NCBI GenBank assembly: GCA_005779525.1
Contig: SXIZ01000294.1
Location: forward strand, 1-14,242
From: Methylococcaceae bacterium
Lineage (GTDB): Bacteria > Pseudomonadota > Gammaproteobacteria > Methylococcales > Methylomonadaceae
Reading direction: 5' to 3'
Length of the DNA stretch: 14,242 bases
Each line of letters begins with the position of its first letter. Position 1 is the first letter of the stretch. The position numbers and the translations under genes were made by a program. The notes beneath the pieces are model-generated. The model did no database searches, was not told where the DNA came from, and was given only the letters and a program-made list of their open reading frames with translations. This document shows, in pieces, positions 1 through 7,290 of this stretch.

Positions 1-180
1 GGTAAAGACGGTGGCAGTAGTACCGCCGCCTGCTTTTTGGCGCGTTTTGCCGAAAGCTATCGCTGGGCGCATTTAGATATTGCCGGAACCGCTTGGCGTA
101 CTGGGGGATTGAATAAAGGTGCCACCGGGCGTCCTGTACCCTTATTGATTCAATATTTGCTAGATCGTACGACGCACTAA
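1..180 (+). CDS. pepA: Leucyl aminopeptidase PepA, C-terminal end (5' truncated by window)
   Basis: The frame is open from base 1 and gives 59 residues before TAA at 178-180. It reads through the segment WAHLDIAGTAW and then KGATGRP, which are hallmarks of the C-terminal catalytic domain of M17 leucine aminopeptidases (PepA). These cytoplasmic di-metal enzymes form hexamers and release N-terminal residues from peptides; in some gammaproteobacteria PepA also binds DNA. Only the end is present, so the metal ligands cannot be checked. The stop lies 6 bases before holC, and pepA-holC is a common gammaproteobacterial order, which suggests cotranscription. The call rests on recognised family sequence. 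Confidence 0.95.
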   Translation, partial: GKDGGSSTAACFLARFAESYRWAHLDIAGTAWRTGGLNKGATGRPVPLLIQYLLDRTTH

Positions 181-186
181 CTACAG

Positions 187-615
187 ATGCCGGAAGTCGT
201 GTATTACGTATTAACTGCGCCCAGTCAGCAAGACAAATGGCTGACTGCGTGCAAATTAATCGAAAAAGCGTTCAAACAAGGCTATTTGTGCAATATTTTG
301 ACCGAGTCAGAACACCACAGTAAACTCATCGATGATTTACTGTGGACCTTTCGACAAGGAAGTTTCATTCCGCATCAAATTTTGCGCAGCTCTGAATTAC
401 CCCAAGTACCACAAATCCTGATCAGTGCTGAGTTAAACCTACTGCCTAAGCAACATATTTTAGTGAATTTATCGCGCAGTTTTTCGGAGGAGTTTATGCT
501 ATTTCAGCGCGTGCTTGAAATACTTGAAAATGATCCAGACGTTAAACAAGCAGGGCGAGAACGCTATAGAAGCTATCAATTATTAGGCGCTAATTTAGTC
601 ACCCATAATTTATGA
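187..615 (+). CDS. holC: DNA polymerase III subunit chi
   Basis: This 142-residue protein is close to the usual HolC length of about 145-150. It starts VVYYVL and continues through KWLTACKLIEKAFKQG and then LDDLLWTFRQGSFIPHQ-like sequence (here IDDLLWTFRQGSFIPHQ), the typical N-terminal half of chi. Chi pairs with psi in the clamp-loader complex and binds the C-terminal tail of single-stranded-DNA-binding protein, linking the polymerase holoenzyme to SSB-coated template. ATG at 187 follows the pepA stop by 6 bases and has no clear Shine-Dalgarno sequence, so translation is probably coupled to pepA. In many relatives valS follows holC. Here a convergent mucD follows instead, with a 130-base gap. 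Confidence 0.93.
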   Translation: MPEVVYYVLTAPSQQDKWLTACKLIEKAFKQGYLCNILTESEHHSKLIDDLLWTFRQGSFIPHQILRSSELPQVPQILISAELNLLPKQHILVNLSRSFSEEFMLFQRVLEILENDPDVKQAGRERYRSYQLLGANLVTHNL

Positions 616-683
616 AGACTCTGCTTCAACCCCAAGGCGTAGCTGAAGTTGGTAAGCAACACCGAGGTATTGAGAGGAAGTGA

Positions 684-732
684 AAACTACAGCTCCATGC
701 GGGCCATCCACGCACGCACAAAACTGTAGTTT
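684..732. terminator. Inverted repeat between convergent holC and mucD
   Basis: AAACTACAG at 684-692 is the exact reverse complement of CTGTAGTTT at 724-732, with 31 bases between the arms. It lies in the 130-base gap between the convergent ends of holC and mucD, so a two-way terminator is the simplest reading. On the minus strand the second arm runs on into TTTTCACTT. On the plus strand T-rich sequence begins only about 12 bases after the stem. The long loop is not typical of an intrinsic terminator, so the role is an inference. Confidence 0.4.
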
Positions 733-745
733 CCGTAGGAGTTAT

Positions 746-2137
746 TTATTTATCGACTTTTACCGCTAAAAACACGGGGCTACCACGACGCTGAATCAGC
801 ATAGCCACTGATTTTCCAGGGGTTAAAGCTTTAACAATATTATCAAATTCACTGGTGTTCGTCACGGTGGTATTTTGGATCCGTAAAATCACATCACCGC
901 GTTGAATACCTGCTTCTAAACCGGGACCTTTAGCCACTTGCTGCACTAACACGCCATTTTTAGGAACTTGTAATTGTTCGCGCTCAGCATCCGTTAAATT
1001 GCTTACCGTTAATCCTAAGCGATTGCTGATTTTAGGTGCCGCAGTATCAGCCACTATTTGATCTTCTTCTGGCAGCAAACCAATTTTAATCGGAGCCGAT
1101 TTTTTCTCACCTTGGCGGATAAATTTAATTTCCGCCGCCTGATCAATCGGGGTTAAACCCACCATTGGCGGTAATTCACCTGAGGTTTCAATGGTGTGTC
1201 CATTAAATTCCACAATAATATCACCAATCTGCAAACCTGCTTTTTCGGCCGGACTATTGGCAATCACTTTAGACACCAACGCCCCATGCGGTTTTGGCAT
1301 GCCAAAAGATTCTGCGAGTTCACGAGTCACATCTTGAATTTGCACCCCTAACCAACCACGGGAAACTTTACCTTTGGTTTTGATTTGGTCGACCACATTC
1401 ATGACCACGTCCATAGGGATTGCAAACGACAATCCCATATAGCCTCCCGATTGGCTATAAATCTGCGAGTTAATACCGACGACTTTACCTTCCATATTGA
1501 AGAGTGGGCCGCCCGAATTTCCTGGGTTAATGGCAACATCGGTCTGGATAAATGGCACATAATTGCCACCGGGCAGACTACGCCCTTTGGCGCTGACTAT
1601 CCCTGCGGTCACTGATTGATCGAAACCAAACGGCGAACCTATCGCTAACACCCATTCACCCACTTTCAGTTTATTGGGTTCACCTATGCTTACCGCCTGT
1701 AAATTATCGGCGGTAATTTTCAACACAGCCACATCCGTACTTGGATCGGAGCCCACGAGCTTTGCAACCACCTCACGCTTATCAGACAGCTTGACGATAA
1801 TTTCTTGCGCATCGTCTACTACATGATGATTCGTTAACACATAACCATCAGTTGATAAAATAAAACCAGAGCCCAATGCCTTGGAATTTCTAGGGACGAC
1901 ATCTCCATTAGGGCCTTGATTAAAATGCTTAAATAGCTCTTCCATTTCCGGCGGTAAGCCTTCTGGAATTTGCTGATTTTGCATAGCTTCTTTCTTTGGG
2001 GCATTATGGGTGCTGCTAATATTGACAATTGCCCCACCATTTTTCTCCACTAACTCTGTGAAATCTGGCAATTGTGCATAACTTGGCCTATTGATGACAA
2101 ACAGCAACAAAATTGGCCAAAGGTAGTTTTTGAACAT
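746..2137 (-). CDS. mucD: Periplasmic serine protease MucD (DegP/HtrA family)
   Basis: This is an HtrA-type protease of 463 residues. Residues 1-21 form a signal peptide ending SYA before QLPDF. The trypsin-like domain (about 30-255) carries the triad His105 (TNHHVV), Asp135 (STDVAVL) and Ser208 (GNSGGPL). Two PDZ domains follow, about 262-355 and 372-460. The family degrades misfolded periplasmic proteins and limits sigma-E (AlgU) activation. The start was set at ATG 2137 because AAAGGAG lies just ahead of it. An in-frame TTG at 2158 would put that ribosome site inside the gene. It follows rseB on the same strand but after a 194-base gap with a terminator-like hairpin, so it may have its own promoter. 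The Q-linker and acidic inserts seen in longer DegP proteins are short here. Confidence 0.95.
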   Translation of the reverse strand: MFKNYLWPILLLFVINRPSYAQLPDFTELVEKNGGAIVNISSTHNAPKKEAMQNQQIPEGLPPEMEELFKHFNQGPNGDVVPRNSKALGSGFILSTDGYVLTNHHVVDDAQEIIVKLSDKREVVAKLVGSDPSTDVAVLKITADNLQAVSIGEPNKLKVGEWVLAIGSPFGFDQSVTAGIVSAKGRSLPGGNYVPFIQTDVAINPGNSGGPLFNMEGKVVGINSQIYSQSGGYMGLSFAIPMDVVMNVVDQIKTKGKVSRGWLGVQIQDVTRELAESFGMPKPHGALVSKVIANSPAEKAGLQIGDIIVEFNGHTIETSGELPPMVGLTPIDQAAEIKFIRQGEKKSAPIKIGLLPEEDQIVADTAAPKISNRLGLTVSNLTDAEREQLQVPKNGVLVQQVAKGPGLEAGIQRGDVILRIQNTTVTNTSEFDNIVKALTPGKSVAMLIQRRGSPVFLAVKVDK

Positions 2138-2189
2138 AAAATCTCCTTTTGCATTCAATAAAATAAAAAGTGGTTTCTAGCTGAATTGA

Positions 2190-2216
2190 AAAGATGATGA
2201 ACTATTTTTCATCTTT
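2190..2216. repeat. AT-rich inverted repeat in the mucD leader
   Basis: AAAGATGA at 2190-2197 pairs with TCATCTTT at 2209-2216 across an 11-base loop; a slightly shifted pairing (GATGAA 2196-2201 with TTCATC 2208-2213) is also possible. It lies 53-79 bases upstream of the mucD start. It could be an RNA hairpin in the leader or an operator. The stem is weak and AT-rich, so no firm role is claimed. Confidence 0.3.
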
Positions 2217-2286
2217 ATATGCACAGCATAGCAAAAAAATTAGCAGGATTGCGTTACTTGGCTAGCTACTTAAAGCGGGAGAAAGA

Positions 2287-2305
2287 TTAAGCCAGCCCGG
2301 CTTAA
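2287..2305 (-). terminator. Probable intrinsic terminator after rseB
   Basis: TTAAGCC at 2287-2293 and GGCTTAA at 2299-2305 form a 7-bp stem with a 5-base loop. Read on the minus strand the stem is followed by TCTTTCT, a broken T-tract. The stem ends about 27 bases past the rseB stop, as expected for the end of the rpoE-rseA-rseB transcript, and it separates mucD from the other three genes. Confidence 0.5.
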
Positions 2306-2331
2306 GTGGATAGCCAATGAGAATTATACCC

Positions 2332-3285
2332 TTAATGGAAACTAATTCCCTGCGCAATAAAATCAGTAGTTGCGGCAGGAACATCACCCATTACGATGAT
2401 GAGATAATCATCGATCACTCGACTTAAAGAATTTACTGCCCCAGAACTTTGTAAACCAACATGATAGTTTTTGGGCATTTTTTCCATGTAAATCGAGACG
2501 GAACTTAAGCCATCGCTCAACAGCAATTGATGCACCTGGGTGTTTGCAGAATGCAAATGGGTGCGATTAAAGAATTTCTTTTCAAACCCAGTCGGGATGT
2601 TTTTTAGCGTAATGGGGAGCTTATCCAAGCCAACGTCTTCAAACTCATGAATATGTTGCACTTGTTGGGGATCAATTTTTAATTCAACATTGTTTAAGCT
2701 ACCTAAAACTTGTAACTCTGTGAATACCAATTGCTCTAATGTCCCACCCGTAAAGTCTTGCACTTCCACTTTCAACGGTAAATGCGTATCTTTAGCCAGC
2801 CAGAGTTTGCGCGTGTAACGATATTGATCACGTGGCTTTAGCAAAATGACATCCGCAGCTTGCATAGCAATTTGCGCCTCTTCTTCCAAGGTAATGACAT
2901 AAGCTTTATCCAATATTTCCGGGTCTTTGGGGAAATCTTGTAAAAATGATTGGCCCACAGGCTTATGATCAATGATTGCGGAATTATTCGAAATGAAGAG
3001 ACAACTGACGACTTCACCATTACGCACAACCTCGCGTAACGGGGAATTTAACGATAACAAACGTTCTTGTTCTACACCGTTTTGCACACTGTGAAAATAC
3101 TTTAACGTGTCCAATTTTTCATTCTTAAGTATTGCCACCACACCGGAATAATTAAGATTTGCCATTGCACGCGTCATTTGCGACAACAAGGTAATGGGTT
3201 GCACCGATGGTTGAGTCTCTTCCGCAACCGACATCAACGACCAGATTAGCGTAATACTACATAATAATGCTCTAACGATAGTCAT
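2332..3285 (-). CDS. rseB: Sigma-E regulatory protein RseB/MucB
   Basis: The 317-residue length matches E. coli RseB (about 318). A signal peptide ends SVA at residue 21, giving a periplasmic protein. The body shows the MucB/RseB pattern: a LolA/LppX-like N-terminal domain (about 30-200) with LNYSGVVAIL near its start, then a smaller C-terminal domain (about 215-310) containing the VYRVPITLKNIPTGF-type segment (here LPITLKNIPTGFEKKFF). RseB binds the periplasmic part of the anti-sigma factor and shields it from the site-1 protease; mislocalised lipopolysaccharide or lipoprotein-like signals release it. ATG at 3285 overlaps the end of rseA by 14 bases, a sign of translational coupling and of matched amounts of the two partners. 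Cys9 lies inside the signal peptide but is not in a lipobox. Confidence 0.93.
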   Translation of the reverse strand: MTIVRALLCSITLIWSLMSVAEETQPSVQPITLLSQMTRAMANLNYSGVVAILKNEKLDTLKYFHSVQNGVEQERLLSLNSPLREVVRNGEVVSCLFISNNSAIIDHKPVGQSFLQDFPKDPEILDKAYVITLEEEAQIAMQAADVILLKPRDQYRYTRKLWLAKDTHLPLKVEVQDFTGGTLEQLVFTELQVLGSLNNVELKIDPQQVQHIHEFEDVGLDKLPITLKNIPTGFEKKFFNRTHLHSANTQVHQLLLSDGLSSVSIYMEKMPKNYHVGLQSSGAVNSLSRVIDDYLIIVMGDVPAATTDFIAQGISFH

Positions 3286-3805
3286 ACTCGACTAATTTCA
3301 CCTGAGTCTGGATATTACTGGCACCACTCACATAAGCACTACTATTGTGTGCTTGCAAATAATCTTGGAAGCGGCGGTTGACGGGGTACATACGCATTTG
3401 TTGGCTAGCCAGTTCATTTTCTGGCGCAGCCTGACTGACTGTGAGCGCCCCTGCTTTTTCTGTAGACGCAATTTTGCTGGTTAACGGAATAAAGACCGCG
3501 ACGATAGCAATAGATGCTGCAATAGCCAAGGCCGAGGAAAGTTTATAGCGTTGCTGGCTTTTGGCACGTTGTGGCAAAAAGTGAATAGGCTCTTCTGCCA
3601 ACCGTTTGCTCAAACGTTCGCTGAAATCGGGTGCGGCGCTGATTACGGTATTAGACTTTAATGCGTGTTGCGCCAAAGCATAACGTCTGAGTTTTGCTTG
3701 CAACTCAGGTTGCTGTTGCATGGTTTTTAACAGAGCAAGCGCTTCATTTTGCTCCAGATCATTATCCAAAAGTTGCGCAATTTTTTGGTGGTTTGGGTTA
3801 GACAT
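3272..3805 (-). CDS. rseA: Anti-sigma-E factor RseA/MucA
   Basis: This 177-residue protein has the three-part layout of the MucA/RseA family. A cytoplasmic sigma-binding region (about 1-85) contains LDNDLEQNEALALLKTMQ. One membrane span lies at about 89-108. The periplasmic tail contains MYPVNRRFQDYLQAHNSSAY, which resembles the RseB-binding end of MucA. It sequesters sigma-E at the inner membrane until regulated cleavage by a DegS/AlgW-type protease and RseP frees it. It starts 12 bases after the rpoE stop and overlaps rseB by 14 bases. It ends in DYR and not in the hydrophobic residues seen at the end of E. coli RseA. Neither DegS/AlgW nor RseP is encoded in this window. Confidence 0.9.
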   Translation of the reverse strand: MSNPNHQKIAQLLDNDLEQNEALALLKTMQQQPELQAKLRRYALAQHALKSNTVISAAPDFSERLSKRLAEEPIHFLPQRAKSQQRYKLSSALAIAASIAIVAVFIPLTSKIASTEKAGALTVSQAAPENELASQQMRMYPVNRRFQDYLQAHNSSAYVSGASNIQTQVKLVEYDYR

Positions 3806-3817
3806 AGGTAGTCACCG

Positions 3818-4390
3818 TTATTCAAGTAAAGGGTTTAACTTGCTATCAATCGCTTCTCGCGCACGAAACAATCGTGAACGCACGGTACCGACGGGGCAAT
3901 TCATAATTTGCGCAATATCTTCATAGCTCATGCCCTCGATTTCGCGCAGCATAATTGCCATCCGCATATCTTCGGGTAAATCAGCAATTGCAGCATTGAT
4001 CACACGTAATATTTCGTCATTTAATAGCTGTTGTTCGGGGGTATCCATACCTTGCAATTGCGGAGCATTTTCAATTTGCTCAGCATCATAAACATCAATT
4101 TCCGCATCGCCATTGCGTCGTGTTCTCGCCAGCAAATAGTTTTTTGCAGTATTGATGGCAATCCGGTACAGCCAAGTATAAAACGCACTTTCCCCGCGGA
4201 AATCGGGCAAAGCGCGATAGGCTTTAATAAACGCTTCCTGCGCAACATCCTGCGCTTCGGAAGCATCTTTCACATAGCGATAAACTAATTGCACGACACG
4301 ATGTTGATATTTTAAGACCAACAAATCGAACGCTCGCTTATCTCCCTGCTGAACGCGGAGAACCAAATCATAATCTAAATGTTCGTTCAT
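3818..4390 (-). CDS. rpoE: RNA polymerase sigma factor RpoE/AlgU (ECF, sigma-E)
   Basis: At 190 residues this has the standard ECF sigma length. Region sigma-2 (about 24-90) has DASEAQDVAQEAFIKAYR and FYTWLYRIAINTAKNYL, which melt and recognise the -10 element. Region sigma-4 (about 130-183) has EGMSYEDIAQIMNCPVGTVR, the helix-turn-helix that reads the -35 element. The match to RpoE/AlgU is strong, and the rseA and rseB neighbours settle the identity. It directs transcription of envelope-repair genes. ATG at 4390 is used. A GGAGA lies about 14 bases upstream, farther than ideal. A sigma-E-like promoter about 40 bases upstream suggests autoregulation. The gene diverges from nadB, as in Pseudomonas and E. 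coli. Confidence 0.96.
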   Translation of the reverse strand: MNEHLDYDLVLRVQQGDKRAFDLLVLKYQHRVVQLVYRYVKDASEAQDVAQEAFIKAYRALPDFRGESAFYTWLYRIAINTAKNYLLARTRRNGDAEIDVYDAEQIENAPQLQGMDTPEQQLLNDEILRVINAAIADLPEDMRMAIMLREIEGMSYEDIAQIMNCPVGTVRSRLFRAREAIDSKLNPLLE

Positions 4391-4427
4391 TTTTTGCCGA
4401 TCATTCTCCGCGATTCTATACTAAGGA

Positions 4428-4456
4428 TATGGACAAATGCCAAATAAAAAAGTTCG
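4428..4456 (-). promoter_or_regulatory. Candidate sigma-E promoter for rpoE-rseA-rseB
   Basis: On the minus strand CGAACTT (4456-4450, core GAACTT 4455-4450) is followed by a 16-base spacer and TCCATA (4433-4428). The known sigma-E consensus is GGAACTT, about 16 bases, then TCNNA-like sequence preceded by G; here the base before TCCATA is also G. Transcription would start about 30 bases ahead of the rpoE ATG. Match and position fit the usual autoregulation of this operon. The -10 match is only partial. Confidence 0.55.
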
Positions 4457-4470
4457 TTAATAGAAGAAAA

Positions 4471-4512
4471 ATAGCTGTTGCTATCGCTCTAAAAAACGTT
4501 ATTATCGTTTTT
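4471..4512. repeat. Two small dyads in the rpoE-nadB divergent gap
   Basis: ATAGC 4471-4475 / GCTAT 4480-4484 (4-base loop) and AAAAACG 4492-4498 / CGTTTTT 4506-4512 (7-base loop) lie side by side between the divergent genes. They may be protein-binding sites acting on either gene. They are short and AT-rich, so chance is possible. Confidence 0.25.
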
Positions 4513-4516
4513 CAAG

Positions 4517-4546
4517 TTAACAGTCGTCGGGCCTATGAGCTTAAAT
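4517..4546 (+). promoter_or_regulatory. Candidate sigma-70 promoter for nadB
   Basis: TTAACA (4517-4522, five of six consensus bases), an 18-base spacer and TTAAAT (4541-4546, four of six) would start transcription about 45 bases ahead of the nadB ATG. A second option, TTGAAC 4562-4567, 17 bases, CATTAT 4585-4590, would make the message almost leaderless. Neither is strong. Confidence 0.3.
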
Positions 4547-4597
4547 TAAAGTATTGTAACCTTGAACTGTGGCTTTTAAACTCTCATTATAGCGCCT

Positions 4598-6202
4598 ATG
4601 CCTAGCACAAAAACTTATGACGTCCTGATTATTGGCAGCGGTGGAGCTGGCTTATGTTTAGCATTAAAGTTAGCTGATTATGCCAGAATAGCAGTAATCT
4701 CAAAATTTTCCTTGCACGATGGTAGTACTTTTTATGCCCAAGGAGGCATTTCTGCGGTCGTTGATGCGGAAGATTCTATTGCTTCACATATCGCAGATAC
4801 CATAAATGCCGGTGCGGGATTATGTGATCCCGAGATTGTGCATTTAACGGCGTCTTACGGCAAACAAAGTATCGACTGGTTAAGAAGCCAAGGGGTTGAG
4901 TTCACTGAAGAACAGCATGAAGATGGGCAGACTAGGCTGCACTTAACACGTGAAGGCGGGCATTCCCACAGACGTGTGGTGCATAACGCCGATGCCACAG
5001 GCAAAGTCATTGCCGAATCGCTGATTGCTCGCGCACAAGAACACCCCAATATCCATTTATTTGAAAATCATAATGCCATTGATTTAGTCGTGGCGGATAA
5101 ACATAACCCGACACAACGCAAAGTGACTGGTGCTTATGTACTCAATACCCAAAAACAACAGGTAGAAGCCATTGCTGCTCGCGTGGTAGTCTTGGCGACA
5201 GGGGGAGCAAATAAAGTCTATATCTATTCTACTAATCCGCATATTTCAAGTGGTGACGGCATTGCGTTGGCTTGGCGTGCTGGCTGTAGAGTGAGTAATA
5301 TGGAATTTATGCAATTTCACCCTACGTGTTTGTATCATCCCGATGCCAGATCCTTTCTGATTAGCGAAGCGGTGCGCGGAGAAGGAGGGCACTTATTGCT
5401 ACCAGATGGTAGCCGCTTTATGCAGCATTACGACCCTCGAGGAGAACTGGCACCAAGAGATATCGTGGCTCGTGCCATCGATAATGAAATCAAAAAGCGC
5501 GGTATAGAATGCGTTTATTTAGATATTAGCCACAAACCTGCCGCCTTTATTATTGAACATTTTCCGACGATTTATGAATTGTGTTTGCAAGTGGATATTG
5601 ATATTACCCAGCAACCGATTCCAGTCGTACCGGCGTCGCATTACACCTGTGGCGGAGTCGTCACCGATAGCTATGCGCGTACCGATATTACCAATCTCTA
5701 TGCCATAGGTGAAGTGGCTTGCACTGGCCTACATGGCGCTAACCGCATGGCAAGCAATTCGTTACTGGAATGTTTTGTGTTTGCACAACGCGCCAGTGAA
5801 GCTATTTTGGCAACCTTACCCAGCCTTCCAGAAGCAGGTTCACTGCCAGCTTGGGATGAATCTCAAGTCAGTGATTCTGACGAAGAAGTGGTCATCTCGC
5901 ATAATTGGAACGAACTTCGCCACTTTATGTGGGACTATGTGGGCATCGTCCGAACCGATAAACGTTTAAGCCGCGCGATGCGCCGCCTAGAATTATTGAA
6001 AGATGAAATCAGCGAATACTATGGTAATTTTCGCGTGACCAGCGATTTATTGGAATTACGCAATTTAGTTATCGTTGCCGAATTGATAGTTCGCTGTGCA
6101 CAGTTGCGTAAGGAAAGTCGTGGACTACACTATACGACAGACTACCCAGAAATGGATAATAGTCGCCCCCCTCAAAATACGTTGTTAACACCGGGTCAAT
6201 AA
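4598..6202 (+). CDS. nadB: L-aspartate oxidase
   Basis: This 534-residue flavoprotein oxidises L-aspartate to iminoaspartate, the first step of de novo NAD synthesis, with FAD and fumarate or oxygen as acceptor. The N-terminal FAD-binding motif is DVLIIGSGGAG (8-18). Residues matching the active site of E. coli NadB are present: Glu119 (LTREGGHSHRR), His241 (QFHPTCLYH), Arg287 (LAPRDIVAR), His348 (ASHYTCGG) and Arg383 (HGANRMASNSLLE). SNSLLE and the helical C-terminal domain ending SRGLHYTTDYP distinguish NadB from succinate dehydrogenase flavoprotein. The length is close to the E. coli enzyme (540). ATG 4598 is the only sensible start, since an in-frame TAA lies 24 bases upstream; no Shine-Dalgarno sequence precedes it. 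nadA and nadC, its pathway partners, are not in this window. Confidence 0.97.
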   Translation: MPSTKTYDVLIIGSGGAGLCLALKLADYARIAVISKFSLHDGSTFYAQGGISAVVDAEDSIASHIADTINAGAGLCDPEIVHLTASYGKQSIDWLRSQGVEFTEEQHEDGQTRLHLTREGGHSHRRVVHNADATGKVIAESLIARAQEHPNIHLFENHNAIDLVVADKHNPTQRKVTGAYVLNTQKQQVEAIAARVVVLATGGANKVYIYSTNPHISSGDGIALAWRAGCRVSNMEFMQFHPTCLYHPDARSFLISEAVRGEGGHLLLPDGSRFMQHYDPRGELAPRDIVARAIDNEIKKRGIECVYLDISHKPAAFIIEHFPTIYELCLQVDIDITQQPIPVVPASHYTCGGVVTDSYARTDITNLYAIGEVACTGLHGANRMASNSLLECFVFAQRASEAILATLPSLPEAGSLPAWDESQVSDSDEEVVISHNWNELRHFMWDYVGIVRTDKRLSRAMRRLELLKDEISEYYGNFRVTSDLLELRNLVIVAELIVRCAQLRKESRGLHYTTDYPEMDNSRPPQNTLLTPGQ

Positions 6203-6221
6203 TCCCTTATGATTAAGCTGT

Positions 6222-6274
6222 CCGAACTTAGCAATAGTAGAGATGTTGTTTTGAGTTAGGTAAGCTAAGTTCGG
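6222..6274. repeat. Perfect 11-bp inverted repeat between nadB and the CxxCH gene
   Basis: CCGAACTTAGC at 6222-6232 is the exact reverse complement of GCTAAGTTCGG at 6264-6274, with 31 bases between arms. In RNA the stem could extend by G-U pairs. It lies 20 bases after the nadB stop and 36 bases before the next start. It could end the nadB transcript, though no T-run follows, or be an operator or leader structure for the next gene. Confidence 0.5.
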
Positions 6275-6310
6275 GTGTGAACCAATTCTCCAATATTTGA
6301 AGGCACACTT

Positions 6311-7225
6311 ATGAAACAAAAATACATACCCCTTAAGGATCTTGATACGCCATTAAAGGTATTGTTTACGGGATATCTCTGCGCAGTTGGAATTGGTTAC
6401 TTTTTTGCCTTGGTGCAAATTTTATTCACCCATGGCATGGCGGATGGCAAATTTGGTTTATCTATCGACGATATCGTCTATAGCTACTATGGCAACCGCT
6501 CGGGTACTGTGATCGAAACCAAACTGAATGGCTCCATGAAAGAAAATGCCACGGACGAACAACGTTTTCAAATTATTCAATGGGTGCGTGATGGCGCAGA
6601 CCAAGATTCCTACAAAGATGATGGCATCGAACAAATCATTCAAGAACGTTGCGTGATGTGTCATAACAAAGACGCTTCCGGTATCCCGGATTTTACCAAA
6701 TTTGAAAATCTCAAAAAACTGACCACTGAGGATAGCGGCGCAACGTTTTCCTCGTTAACACGGGTGTCGCACATTCACTTGTTTGGTATCAGTTTTATTT
6801 TCATGTTTGTTGGCTTAATTTTCAGTTTTGAAGAAACAACCTCGGTAAAATACAAATGTATTGCCATCGGCATGCCCTATGTATTCCTTGTCGCTGACAT
6901 CCTATCGTGGTGGTTAACCAAAATTCATCCCATGTTTGCCGTGTTGGTGATTTTTTCAGGTATGGGCATGGGCGTTTCTTTTATTTATATGTGGGTTATT
7001 TCGTTAGCAGAAATGTGGCTCTATCAACAGGTTTTCGTTGAACGATGTGGTGTACTGGGGGATAAAGCACGCGCCATCAGCAACGCGATCTTCACCGAGG
7101 AACGTTTGCAATTAGTAACGACGCTGTGGCAAAAGCTGGTGCAGTTTCTGGTGCAAAAATGGGCCGAAGAAATTACTCCTCGTGCGCAAAAGCTTTTAAA
7201 TAAACCTGACAAACCTACGGAATAG
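6311..7225 (+). CDS. Inner-membrane protein with a single c-type haem motif (CxxCH), function unknown
   Basis: The protein has 304 residues. Segments long and hydrophobic enough to span the membrane lie at about 16-39, 155-173, 183-202 and 207-235. Between the first and second span a loop of about 115 residues carries Cys114-Val-Met-Cys117-His118, the haem c attachment motif. It also contains SYYGNRSGT near residue 59. Haem attachment would place this loop in the periplasm. His154 and His156 stand at the entry of the second span, and His206 begins the fourth. The C-terminal 60 residues are charged and helical, probably cytoplasmic. A good GAAGG precedes ATG 6311. I recall similar proteins in other gammaproteobacteria but no established function. 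An electron-transfer or redox/haem-sensing role is inference from CxxCH alone. A hairpin follows the gene, so it is probably monocistronic. Confidence 0.7.
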   Translation: MKQKYIPLKDLDTPLKVLFTGYLCAVGIGYFFALVQILFTHGMADGKFGLSIDDIVYSYYGNRSGTVIETKLNGSMKENATDEQRFQIIQWVRDGADQDSYKDDGIEQIIQERCVMCHNKDASGIPDFTKFENLKKLTTEDSGATFSSLTRVSHIHLFGISFIFMFVGLIFSFEETTSVKYKCIAIGMPYVFLVADILSWWLTKIHPMFAVLVIFSGMGMGVSFIYMWVISLAEMWLYQQVFVERCGVLGDKARAISNAIFTEERLQLVTTLWQKLVQFLVQKWAEEITPRAQKLLNKPDKPTE

Positions 7226-7233
7226 GAGCATGC

Positions 7234-7263
7234 AGGTGATGTAGAGCCTGCTCTGCATCACCT
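7234..7263 (+). terminator. Strong hairpin after the CxxCH membrane gene
   Basis: AGGTGATG 7234-7241 pairs with CATCACCT 7256-7263, and inside it AGAG 7243-7246 pairs with CTCT 7251-7254 around a CCTG loop; T7242 and G7255 can wobble. The stem is about 13 pairs and starts 9 bases after the stop codon, as a terminator would. It is not followed by a real T-run, so it may instead protect the 3' end of the message or need Rho. Confidence 0.55.
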
Positions 7264-7290
7264 CTTAACCAATGAGATACCTGAAGATTT

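Noticed and set aside
699..731. Ten-codon frame (MRAIHARTKL) in and after the loop of the 684-732 dyad
   Set aside because: No ribosome site and a length expected by chance.
2138..2158. Longer mucD start at an in-frame TTG (2158)
   Set aside because: It would place the clear AAAGGAG ribosome site inside the gene and add a poor N-terminus ahead of a normal signal peptide; ATG 2137 is better.
3253..3285. Cysteine in the RseB signal peptide as a lipoprotein site
   Set aside because: Cys9 is too early and has no lipobox; a normal SVA cleavage site follows at residue 21.
4396..4413. Five-codon leader frame (MIGKK) whose stop overlaps the rpoE ATG
   Set aside because: The only Shine-Dalgarno candidate is too close to its ATG to be used, so a leader peptide is not supported.
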